Shown: positions 14,871 through 22,642, numbered from the stretch's first letter. The stretch: DNA of 34,146 nt from an uncultured Lachnospiraceae bacterium (GCA_910585005.1 CAJUCN010000026.1:1-34146); one strand, 5' to 3'. Numbers and translations: made by a program. The notes: generated from the sequence alone by a model not told the origin.

Positions 14871-14886
14871 GTTTTTGCAAGCAAGA

Positions 14887-14928
14887 AAGGCTTTCCCAGC
14901 GTTTCGGTAGATTGAAGAATCGGGGAGA
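14887..14928 (+). repeat. Intergenic repeat A, copy 6 (3' half)
   Basis: Only the distal part is recognisable: CTTTCCCAGCGTTTCGGTAG, then ATTGAAGAATCGGGGAG. It is followed by the same GAGAGGAGGTG extension and leader ORF as in copy 5. Confidence 0.65.
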
Positions 14929-14950
14929 GGGAGAGGAGGTGAAGGTCGGT

Positions 14951-14974
14951 ATGGAATTTGGCCGGGGAACATAG
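14951..14974 (+). CDS. Seven-codon leader ORF, copy 2
   Basis: ATG GAA TTT GGC CGG GGA ACA TAG encodes MEFGRGT. GGAGGTGA at 14935-14942 sits 8 nt upstream. It matches the leader at 14167 in length and in six of seven residues. Confidence 0.5.
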   Translation: MEFGRGT

Positions 14975-15000
14975 GCAAAATGTAATTTTGAGGCAATGAA

Positions 15001-15054
15001 CTGCTCGGACTTATTACGAGGGAGCAGAGGCGGTTCTGAATGACAGAGGGGCCG
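15001..15054 (+). ncRNA. Structured leader RNA element B, copy 3
   Basis: Stem 1 CTGCTC / GAGCAG (15001-15006, 15022-15027) closes the 15-nt loop GGACTTATTACGAGG. Stem 2 is weaker (CGGT / GCCG at 15031-15034 and 15051-15054, with a T-G wobble). Outer stem-1 pairing is C-G here and A-T in copy 1, a second compensatory change. Confidence 0.68.
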
Positions 15055-15085
15055 ACATAGCAAAATAATGGAGGAGATTAAGAAA

Positions 15086-15667
15086 ATGAATGTAAATGGA
15101 ATAGGAGCAGCAGGATACCCGGCAGCAGGGTATGAGACGAGAAGGACAGAAAGGAATGTTGCAGGAGGGAGATTTGCAGAACAGGCGGCGGAAGCAGCAC
15201 AGGCAACAGCCACCCTGCATGGTGTTGATGAAGGTTCAGGAGATATTGCAATCAGCTCATGGGCGGATGTTGTGAGTGGCTCATCCATTTCTGTCTATAA
15301 GACGCAGGACTTTGATGCGGCAAATCCCGTGTATAAGGTCAAGACATGGGATAAGTCGGGGAATGTGACGGAGCAGATGGTGGACGTGTCAAAGGTAGAC
15401 CCGGAAAACTGTGATACGGCTGAGATGTATGCATACACCGCTAATCTGAAAGAAAGCGGGAAAGGCAGTTTTGAGGATACGGTTCTGAAAGCAGCAGTCG
15501 CTAAAGCTGTGAAAAATGCGGAGCAGAGAAGCGCGGGCTCATGGAGCTTTTCGGAAAAGACGGATTGGGTGAAAATTGTAAATGATATCATGCAGTCCGA
15601 GTACCAATATGGGGATTTGAAGGGCTACATGGAGTGGAAGAAGTTCTTGGGATTTTTGGAGAAGTAG
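15086..15667 (+). CDS. Uncharacterised protein with NGIGAAGYPAAGY leader motif (paralogue b)
   Basis: The 193-residue paralogue of the gene at 14304 has an identical first 20 residues, a diverged linker (RFAEQAAEAAQATATLHG), then ISVYKTQDFDAANPVYKVK, TWDKSGNVTEQMVDVSKVDP, EMYAYTANLKESGKG and a C-terminus WVKIVNDIMQSEYQYGDLKGYMEWKKFLGFLEK. I chose ATG 15086 because it has GGAGGAG upstream and matches the paralogue; an ATG at 15068 would lie on the ribosome binding site. Repeat A, leader ORF and RNA element B precede it as for paralogue a, so the whole unit was duplicated and then diverged. Confidence 0.78.
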   Translation: MNVNGIGAAGYPAAGYETRRTERNVAGGRFAEQAAEAAQATATLHGVDEGSGDIAISSWADVVSGSSISVYKTQDFDAANPVYKVKTWDKSGNVTEQMVDVSKVDPENCDTAEMYAYTANLKESGKGSFEDTVLKAAVAKAVKNAEQRSAGSWSFSEKTDWVKIVNDIMQSEYQYGDLKGYMEWKKFLGFLEK

Positions 15668-15703
15668 ACCATTCAGATTTATTACATAAAGCACAAAGGA
15701 TAA

Positions 15704-15742
15704 AAGGGAACCAAGCAGGAACACTTCATGTTTGGTTCCCTT
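15704..15742 (+). terminator. Strong inverted repeat, possible terminator
   Basis: AAGGGAACCAA (15704-15714) and TTGGTTCCCTT (15732-15742) form an 11-bp perfect stem 36 bp after the last gene of the array. There is no clean T-run, so it may be a weak terminator or an RNA-stabilising end. Confidence 0.5.
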
Positions 15743-15862
15743 GTTCCATATCAGTGCGGGGAGGCGGTTGTCAGTGGAGAGGATTGTCAGCGCCAATGAT
15801 AAAATGTAAGAAAACGCCGAAGAAAAAATGCAGATTTATGGCGGAAAGGAGAAAAAACGATA

Positions 15863-15899
15863 GACTCCCAATAGGGCAAAAATGTCCAAGGAGGGAGTC
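15863..15899 (+). promoter_or_regulatory. Hairpin that would hide the istA ribosome binding site
   Basis: GACTCCC (15863-15869) pairs with GGGAGTC (15893-15899), the latter overlapping the AAGGAGGGA ribosome binding site of istA. Such a hairpin in read-through transcripts would lower transposase translation; the effect is inferred. Confidence 0.5.
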
Positions 15900-15904
15900 G
15901 GAAA

Positions 15905-17128
15905 ATGAGAGGAGAAAGCTGGATGGACATACGAAGTGACAGACAAAAAGGGATGAGCTATGTGGAACTCGGAAAAAAATACCACATGGATCCCCGGACA
16001 GCAAAGCGGTATGCACAGTCACCGCAAAAACCGGAGTACACACTGACACAGCCAAAGCCAACAAAACCGGATGCTTACAAGCAACAGGTAGACCAATGGC
16101 TGGAGGAAGCGCCCTATTCGGCGATACGGATACTGGAAAAACTGCAGGAACAGGGATTTGACGGAAAGTATAGTATCGTAAAAGAATATGGCCGGGGAAA
16201 GAAAATGGATCTGGATGAAAAAGCAACGGTACGATTTGAAACCATGCCGGGGAAACAGGGGCAGATGGACTGGGGTTTCTTCGAGGATCATCTGGCCTAT
16301 GAGGACGGGAAATGGAAGAAACTGTACTGCTTCCTTATGATACTGGGGTATTCTCGGATGCGCTACATCGAGTTTGTGACGGATATGAGTACAAATACAC
16401 TGATCCGGTGCCACCAGAACGCGTTCCGATACTTTGGAGGATACCCGGAGGAAATCCTCTACGACAACATGAAACAAGTGGTCATCAAACGCCTTCTGAA
16501 ACAGGAAGACTCCACGCTGAACCGACAGTTCGAGGACTTCGCTGGCTTTTATGGCTTTAAGCCCATCCTGTGCCGGCCCTATAGAGGGCAGACAAAAGGC
16601 AAGGTAGAACGGACAGTACAGTTTGTACGGGATAATTTCATGGTTGGAATCAAGTACGAAAGCCTTGCAGACCTCAATGGACAGGCCCTGGCCTGGTGCA
16701 ACAAAGTCAATGGAAGGGTTCACGCCACCACCAATGAGATCCCCTTTGAGCGGCTGAAAGCGGAACGGTTAAACCCTCTGCGCCGGGAGTGCATCATCGA
16801 TAGAATCAACCCGTGCCGGGTACAAAAAGACTGCCTCATCTCCTATGCCGGGAATCAGTACTCAGTGCCAGCGGAATACATTGGCAAAGATGTGGCAGTC
16901 GTGGCCCTCGACAGTATGCTGGCTGCCTACTATGAGGGAAAGCAGATAGCCCTGCACCGAATATCGTATCAGAAAAAGGATATGGTTGTCAATCCACAGC
17001 ACTACAGACGGCTCACCCTGAAACAGACGATGGAGGCGGAAAATATGCTTTTGGAACAGGACAAAGTCATTGATTTCCCTTTAAAACCTTCTGACTTATC
17101 CAGATATGACGAGGTGCTGTATGAATGA
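15905..17128 (+). CDS. istA: IS21-family transposase IstA
   Basis: The 407-residue IstA has an N-terminal helix-turn-helix (KGMSYVELGKKYHMDPRTAKRY, about 15-36) and a DDE integrase core with D122 in GQMDWG, D187 in LYDNMK and E235 in KGKVERT. The C-terminal DNA-binding segment has YAGNQYSVPAEYIG. It is full length and undamaged. The ATG at 15905 has AAGGAGGGA upstream. The gene overlaps istB by 8 bp, the usual IS21 arrangement for coupled translation. Confidence 0.93.
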   Translation: MRGESWMDIRSDRQKGMSYVELGKKYHMDPRTAKRYAQSPQKPEYTLTQPKPTKPDAYKQQVDQWLEEAPYSAIRILEKLQEQGFDGKYSIVKEYGRGKKMDLDEKATVRFETMPGKQGQMDWGFFEDHLAYEDGKWKKLYCFLMILGYSRMRYIEFVTDMSTNTLIRCHQNAFRYFGGYPEEILYDNMKQVVIKRLLKQEDSTLNRQFEDFAGFYGFKPILCRPYRGQTKGKVERTVQFVRDNFMVGIKYESLADLNGQALAWCNKVNGRVHATTNEIPFERLKAERLNPLRRECIIDRINPCRVQKDCLISYAGNQYSVPAEYIGKDVAVVALDSMLAAYYEGKQIALHRISYQKKDMVVNPQHYRRLTLKQTMEAENMLLEQDKVIDFPLKPSDLSRYDEVLYE

Positions 17129-17918
17129 ACTGACTATGGACAGGCTGCGGGAGAACCTGGAAAGCCTCAAGATGAAAAATACCCTGGAGATTCTGGACAA
17201 CTACCTGGAACGGGCGGTGGCGGAGAAGTTAAATATCGTGGATGTTTTGGATCACATTTTTGCTGAAGAAGCGAAATCCAAGCGAAAACGTGCCTATGAG
17301 AAACAGGTCCAGATGTCCGGTTTCCCCATTAAGAAAACCCTGGATGAATTTGATTTTTCCTTCCAGCCCTCTATTGATAAACGCCAGATTGATGAACTGG
17401 CAACCATGTGTTTCTTGGAAAACGGGGAAAATGTAGTCTTCCTTGGGCCGCCGGGTGAGGGCAAAATCCATCTTGCCTCAGCCCTTGGGCTTGTGGCTGC
17501 AAAACACCGATTCTCCACCTACTACATCAACTGCCATCAGCTCATTGAGCAGTGAAAAAAAGCCCACTTTGAGAACCGGCTGCCAGACAAGCTTAAAATC
17601 CTGTCCAAGTACAGGATGCTTATCATCGATGAGATTGGGTATCTGCCTATGGACATTCAGGGGGTTAACCTGTTTTTCCAACTCATCGCAAGGCAGTATG
17701 AGAAGACATCCACAGTCTTTACCTCCAATAAGACCTTTTCCCAATGGAATGAGGCATTTGCTGATGTCACCATTGCCTCCGCCATTCTGGACCGGGTTCT
17801 GCATCATTGCACCGTGGTCAACATCAAAGGAGAGTCATACAGGCTGAAAGAACGCAAGGAATTTATGCGCCACAAGCAGCAGATCGTGAACACGCTTTTT
17901 GAGCAGGGAAACACCTGA
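17121..17918 (+). pseudogene. istB: IstB ATPase helper, broken by an in-frame TGA
   Basis: The frame runs from ATG 17121 to 17918 but carries TGA at 17553-17555 (codon 145), between CHQLIEQ and KKAHFENRLPDKLK, where the family has a Leu. Walker B (MLIIDEIGYLP) and the rest continue in the same frame. Walker A reads GPPGEGKI rather than GPPGxGKT, so the Mg-ligating Thr is also lost. Two lesions imply that the helper is inactive and that this IS copy cannot move on its own without a functional copy elsewhere. Confidence 0.92.
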
Positions 17919-17994
17919 AGATGTAACATGATTCCGCCGAAAAACTACAAAATTTGGTTGGCGTTTTCTTACAATTTTAAATCGGCGTTGACAA

Positions 17995-18327
17995 GATGAA
18001 GTAGATAAAGAACTATACCTGAAACTATCAGAGAAAGCAGATAGTTCTGCATCACTTACCTCTTATGTCAAGAGAGCATTGGAAGAATATCTCAATATAA
18101 AAACAGAGATAACAGAACGTCAGCAGTTTCATGAGCAGATACTTTTAATGGTACATGAAGAAACGCAGTCACAGGGGATGAAGCTGGTAGGTGCGTTACT
18201 TGGTGGTATAGATACAGTAAATGTACAGAAGATTCCAGAGAAGCCTATGATGGAAGAAGCGGGATTACCAGAAGAGTGTGGGAGACTTCCGGAAGATCTC
18301 AGAGGGGTTCTTGACTTTATAGGATGA
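17995..18327 (+). pseudogene. 5'-truncated ribbon-helix-helix plasmid/ICE-type protein
   Basis: Starting right at the IS21 end, the frame reads DEVDKELYLKLSEKADSSAS, then LTSYVKRALEEYLNIKTEI and on to LPEDLRGVLDFIG at 18327. The first part has the beta-helix-helix pattern of CopG/ribbon-helix-helix proteins encoded by conjugative elements. The N-terminus and start codon are missing, and nothing matching them is on the left side of the IS, so the insertion probably came with a deletion or rearrangement. An internal ATG at 18079 lacks a good ribosome binding site. Confidence 0.7.
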
Positions 18328-18370
18328 GGTTAAAAAATCAATGATAAAGGAATATTTTGCAAAGCATGTA

Positions 18371-18394
18371 CAGGCACTCCAAACGGGGTGCCTG
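18371..18394 (+). terminator. Strong GC hairpin after the ribbon-helix-helix remnant
   Basis: CAGGCACTCC and GGGGTGCCTG form a 10-bp stem (one T-G wobble) with the loop AAAC. The following sequence TTGCACATTTGTT is only moderately T-rich, so termination is likely but not certain. Confidence 0.6.
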
Positions 18395-18466
18395 TTGCAC
18401 ATTTGTTGTAAAGTGAAAGCAATGTGCTGTGGAATTGGCAAATTAAAAAATATTTTGTAACAAAAA

Positions 18467-18614
18467 GTTGTATATGTGCAATTAGATACAACAGATATGC
18501 AGGATAGAGTCTTATCGGGGAAGGTGGTTATGTATTTCATGCAATTAAAAAGAAAAGGAAAATATAAAGGAACATATGAAGGGGAATATAAAGTACCTCT
18601 AAATGTTCCTTTAT
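18467..18614 (+). promoter_or_regulatory. Inverted repeats in the leader of the Mor-like gene
   Basis: Within the 356-bp gap 18328-18683 there are two further dyads. GTTGTAT / ATACAAC lies at 18467-18473 and 18486-18492. A perfect 12-bp pair ATAAAGGAACAT / ATGTTCCTTTAT lies at 18564-18575 and 18603-18614, with a 27-nt loop. They could be an operator and a leader hairpin. I see no gene in the gap. Confidence 0.5.
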
Positions 18615-18683
18615 ACGACTGGATTTGTGGAGATAAGTATTGTTAAACTTCCTATATTAGATTCAGGAATGGAGGTGATTTTT

Positions 18684-19013
18684 GTGATTGATATTGATCT
18701 GGATGATGTAAATGAAGTGGCGATCTATGAGGCTTTCAACGTTGATGGAAATGAATCCGAAGCTCTGAACGACAGCTATCTGGAACTATTTGAACTCATT
18801 GGACGTGATGCAATGCTCAAACTGTTCAAATATTTTCGTGGCGATAAGATTGATTGTCCTATGAGACTATATCGTCCTGAATTTATTGCAGACTTGGCGA
18901 AGCAGACAACTGACAGACGTGAACGAGCCAAGATTGCAAGAGCCGGAGGGTATACTGCAAAATTTATAGAGGGTGTATTGCATAAACGAAGGGATGAGGA
19001 TGAAGCGGAGTAA
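18684..19013 (+). CDS. Mor transcription activator-like protein
   Basis: The 109-residue protein contains the Mor/C-like core: YLELFELIGRDAMLKLFKYF, then RGDKIDCPMRLYRPEFIADL, followed by a basic helix-turn-helix-like end (DRRERAKIARAGGYTAKFIEGVLHKR). Mor activates the middle promoter of phage Mu; relatives are common in clostridial mobile elements. I chose GTG 18684 because GGAGGTGA sits 5 nt upstream; in-frame starts further up overlap the leader hairpin. The target promoter is unknown. Confidence 0.75.
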   Translation: MIDIDLDDVNEVAIYEAFNVDGNESEALNDSYLELFELIGRDAMLKLFKYFRGDKIDCPMRLYRPEFIADLAKQTTDRRERAKIARAGGYTAKFIEGVLHKRRDEDEAE

Positions 19014-19110
19014 TGTGGTAAAGGATGATACAGCTATAGTTATAATAAGGGCAAAAACAAAAGAAATGAGATACTTAAATTTCCAGATATAGGAAAGGAA
19101 GGATGACTGT

Positions 19111-20067
19111 ATGTACCAAAGGGATGAATGGAAAATCAATGAACTACCGGAGCTACAAAAAAAGGACATATATAAGCCGGTTTATCTAAACAAGTACGGG
19201 TATTATGAACTGCGCAGGCAAAATACCAGAGAAGAGAGGAATGCAAATTTTGAAGATCATTATTTTCAAGAATATTCAGGAGCAACTTATGAGAAGGTAG
19301 AATATCCACCAGAGGAACTTAAATTTCTTAATAACCAGATTGAAGAAAGAGCTTATGTCATAGAGCAGAACCTTGCGAAAACAGGTGTAAGCGGTGATTA
19401 TTCACTATTGGATATTGGGTGTGGAGAAGGATTCCTGCTACAGTATTTCCATGATAAGGGTAAGAAGGTAAAAGGGATTGATATTGGCTCTTACGCCCTT
19501 GAACATTTCCATCCGGATATGATTCCTTTCTTTGAAAAAGGGGATATGGAAACACTGCTCCCTGTCATGGCAGAGCGTGGAGAGACCTATGACGTAGTCA
19601 ACGTTGACCGTGTCCTGGATATGGTAGATGATATTGATGTCTGTCTAAATAAGATCAAAGGGATCATGTCGGAGCGCTCCATTCTGGTAATAAAAGTTGC
19701 AAATAACTACTCCAACTTACAGAGGATGCTTCTGCAAAAAGGGGAAATGAAAGAAGAATACTGGCTGGATGATCCGGATCATACAGGTTATTTTAACCGT
19801 GAGGGGATGATCGCAAGGCTTGAAGCCAATGGATTTGAGTGCATGGATTTTTATGGAGATACATTTGTAGATTTCCAGCTTGTCAATCCGTTTACCAATT
19901 ATTATGAAAGACCAGAAACTGGAAAAGAGGCGCATAAAACAGCCGTGTGTCTTGAAAACCTGTTCCATGACATTTCTATGGAGAGGACTATGGAGATTTA
20001 CCGTATGCTGGGTGATATGGGATTTGGAAGAGAGATCGTAGGAGTATTTAAGAAAAGAGAAGGCTGA
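19111..20067 (+). CDS. Class I SAM-dependent methyltransferase
   Basis: The 318-residue protein has a charged N-terminal extension, then motif I LLDIGCGEGFLLQYF (101-106 core DIGCGEG), the acidic KGIDIG strand and VVNVDRVLDMVDDIDVCLNKIK around the post-I and motif IV region. NYSNLQRMLLQKGEMKEEYW and the ending resemble methyltransferases of glycan or sugar pathways (C-methyltransferase-like). The substrate is unknown. GGAAGGATGA precedes the ATG. The next reading frame starts only 5 bp after its stop. Confidence 0.88.
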   Translation: MYQRDEWKINELPELQKKDIYKPVYLNKYGYYELRRQNTREERNANFEDHYFQEYSGATYEKVEYPPEELKFLNNQIEERAYVIEQNLAKTGVSGDYSLLDIGCGEGFLLQYFHDKGKKVKGIDIGSYALEHFHPDMIPFFEKGDMETLLPVMAERGETYDVVNVDRVLDMVDDIDVCLNKIKGIMSERSILVIKVANNYSNLQRMLLQKGEMKEEYWLDDPDHTGYFNREGMIARLEANGFECMDFYGDTFVDFQLVNPFTNYYERPETGKEAHKTAVCLENLFHDISMERTMEIYRMLGDMGFGREIVGVFKKREG

Positions 20068-20072
20068 TTTCT

Positions 20073-20453
20073 ATGGATCTAGGTATCTGCTTGGTGCATT
20101 TAATGGGATTATAGCTGAATAATGAGATTGTAAATTATTTCCATAATAATATCAGGAGGGTTTTCTATGATGAAGAGAATTATAGGAGACCCTTCTGTTA
20201 TGTAGCAAGTGAGAATGAAAAATACAAAGCAGGATGGTTTATAGAACTGATTTGCGGAAAAAGGAGTATTCAGCCGGAATTGAAGGTATTATTTATGGAA
20301 GAAAAAAAGTTGGTTTATCAAATAAGGCCGTCATACTTTAGATGTACTCATAAAGAGGATTGGGGGATATATTCCTTCAATCCTTTTTATATTTTATCAC
20401 ACATATACAGATACAACAGAAAATACACAACACCAAAGGAGGCAACAGAAGCT
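20073..20453 (+). other. Open reading frame with early TAG, in frame with the DUF6809-like gene
   Basis: ATG 20073 (AGAAGG upstream) opens MDLGICLVHLMGL, hits TAG at 20112-20114, then stays open in the same frame through NEIVNYFHNNIRRVFYDEEN and SENEKYKAGWFIELICGKR into the downstream gene. It could be a longer gene broken by one nonsense change, or chance. I do not recognise it. Confidence 0.3.
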
Positions 20454-20708
20454 ATGGAGAAAAATATTTTAGAAGCATTCCAGCCCAACATAGTAGAGAG
20501 GCTGGGAGGAGTTTACTGGCTGGATGATGGTTACAGGGAGGCCTTTGAGAGGGAGAAAGAACTTGCAAACCGTGTGAGGGAAACCTTTTCCGGGGAACAG
20601 ATGGATATAGTGGAGGAATACCATTCTGCCATGTCCGTCACCATGGGTATATGTGAGCTTCTTGCCTATAGACAGGGCATGAAGGATATGGTGTCTATTT
20701 TGAAGTAA
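20454..20708 (+). CDS. DUF6809-like small protein
   Basis: The 84-residue product begins MEKNILEAFQPNIVERLGGV, continues EREKELANRVRETFSGEQMDIVEEYHSAMS and ends with the cysteine-containing helix VTMGICELLAYRQGMKDMVSIL. The pattern of a helical hairpin with a short conserved C-terminus matches DUF6809 proteins of Lachnospiraceae as I remember them; their function is unknown. ATG 20454 is favoured because AAAGGAGG lies 11 nt upstream, although the frame is open further upstream. Confidence 0.65.
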   Translation: MEKNILEAFQPNIVERLGGVYWLDDGYREAFEREKELANRVRETFSGEQMDIVEEYHSAMSVTMGICELLAYRQGMKDMVSILK

Positions 20709-20754
20709 AAGGGAAGAGCATATGGGAAATGTATCTGCTATAAAGGCATCTTGC

Positions 20755-22642
20755 AGACTGTCCGAAAACTCCGGGAAAATATGGAGGAAAGGTTCGAGAT
20801 ATGGTATAATTAAGCCATCAAAACCACAATGGAGGACGCAGACATGGGGTACATTCAAGGAGCGGCTCCTGCCAAAGAAGGCTGTCCCGGTTATGATCCC
20901 CGCGATATGCTGAAACTGTATATGTATGGCTGCCTGAACCACATCCGTTCCTCCAGACGGCTGTAGAAGGAGGCATCCCGGAATGTGGAACTGATGTGGC
21001 TCCTTAAGAAGGTTGTCCCGGATTTCCGCTGCATTGCAGACTTTCGGAAAGACAATGCGAAATCAATCAGGGAAGTGTTCAAGGCATTTGTGAGGCTGTG
21101 CAACAAAGCGGGGCTGCTTTCGCATGAATCAGTCGTAATTGACGGGTCAAAATTCCGTGCGGTAAATGCTGACAATAAAAGCTATGTCAGCAGTAACGCA
21201 AAGAAGGTTCTTCTGGATGTGGAAGAAAAAATCAGCAGATACATGAAAGAACTGGATGAAACAGATGCAGCCGAATCGAGACCGGGCGCTTTGATAAAAG
21301 AAGATATTGCCGGGGGGCTGGATTATCTGGAACGCCGCAAAGCCCAGCTGACTGAAGCACTGGAACAGATGGCAGGCAGCGGGGAGAACCACATTTGCAC
21401 TACTGATCCGGAAAGCCGTCTTATGAAAACGAGGGACGGCATCCGGCCAAGCTTCAATGTGCAGACTGCGGTAGAAGCGAAAAACCATCTGATTGTTCAT
21501 TATGATGTAACGAGTGAATGCACGGACTGGCATCTGCTTGGAGACGGTATCAATGCCTCAAAAGCCGCATTAGGAGTGGAAAACCTTGAAGGTATCGCGG
21601 ACAGAGGATACAGCAACGATGAAGAAATCCTGCAGTGCCTTTTAAATGGGGATACTCCTACAACGCATCCAAATAAAGGCGAGAAAAGCAGGATGTTCCG
21701 GTTCCAGAAAACCGATACAGAAGTAACCGGGGAAATGCTGTTTTCAAAAGATAAGGATACGATTCTTCAGTGCATATCAGCCGGTGAGCTGCCTGAGATT
21801 CTACATCGGGGCGATGTGGAGCTGGAAGTTGTGAAACGCCGGGAACAGGGAAGCAGCCTGTATCTGGATAAAGAAACCGGGGAAGTGGTTTCCTATGCAG
21901 AAATGAAAGCACAGGGCGGATTGGAGAAAGCGCCTGTGGAAGTCAGGCGGGAACCACCGTTACATCCATATTTTGAGCGCGATATTGAAAAAGACATAGT
22001 TATCTGCCCGATGGGTCAGACGCTGTTCTACGCAGGTCCGGGCCACCCGAATGGCAAAAAAGATCCCTGCATCCGCAGGTATCACAGACTTTCAGCCTGT
22101 TTGAAATGCCCCAACAAATGTACACTTCATAAAAGACGGATCGTCTCATTCAAAGAGGGCGAAACACGGAAAGAAGAAGCCTTTTATGAAAAAGCTAGGG
22201 AAAACAGAATTGTCCGGAAGACGAGCCGCCGGTTCAAAGTGATCACGTTATCCGAAGAAGAAAGTTCATGGGACGAATGGGTGAACCTGCGGTTCTACCC
22301 CAACCAACAGCATTTACGGAAGCGGAACACTGTAGTTGAACATCCATATGGAACTGTGAAAAGATGGCACGGAGCCAGTTATCTGCTGACAAAAGGAAAG
22401 CTGAAGGCAGCCGCTGAAATGGGGCTTTCTTTCCTAGCCTACAATTTCCGAAGGGTGGTAAATCTTCTCGGGGTAAATGGAATAATGGAGATGATTTTGA
22501 CCTGATACAGGTCTTTTTCTTTTAAAAATGGTTTTCTTTCCGGCCAGAATACGAAAAAAAACTCCTGCCGCCAGACTGTCACATATAGACAAGTTTCTGG
22601 TGGTATTTTTGACGCCATTTTTTCTTATTTTTCGGACGGTCT
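20755..22642 (+). mobile_element. IS1182-like insertion sequence, decayed
   Basis: AGACTGTCCGAAAA at 20755-20768 is matched by the inverted TTTTCGGACGGTCT at 22629-22642 (13 of 14 positions). Between them lies one transposase frame preceded by an extended -10 promoter (TGGTATAAT, 20802-20810). No target-site duplication is seen at the two edges. A short frame starting at ATG 20722 and a membrane-protein tail after 22642 may be halves of an interrupted gene. Confidence 0.8.
20844..22505 (+). pseudogene. IS1182-family transposase with internal stop and N-terminal deletion
   Basis: From ATG 20844 (GGAGG upstream) the frame reads MGYIQG and then, immediately, AAPAKEGCPGYDPRDMLKLYMYG. In relatives about 45 residues lie between these blocks, so an in-frame deletion is likely (from memory of the family). 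TAG at 20964-20966 then replaces the usual Glu in RSSRRLEKEA. Beyond it the frame is open for 506 codons with ELMWLLKKVVPDFRCIADFRKDN, the DDE core, a Cys-rich segment (CPMGQT, CLKCPNKCTLHKR) and VEHPYGTVKRWHG near the end. The enzyme is almost certainly inactive. Confidence 0.88.

Larger units (their letters stand above)
15785..17993 (+). mobile_element. IS21-family insertion sequence
   Basis: The left end TGTCAGCGCC...ATGTAAGAAAACGCC (15785-15818) is matched in inverted orientation by the right end GGCGTTTTCTTAC...CGGCGTTGACA (17959-17993). Both end in the TG...CA typical of IS21. The element carries istA and istB. No target-site duplication is evident: the left flank ends AGGAT and the right flank begins AGATG. 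It adjoins the truncated ribbon-helix-helix gene at its right side. Confidence 0.9.

Noticed and set aside
12151..14928. Integron attC sites
   Set aside because: The repeats pair, but I see no conserved core GTTRRRY boxes at both ends and no integrase; kept only as an analogy.
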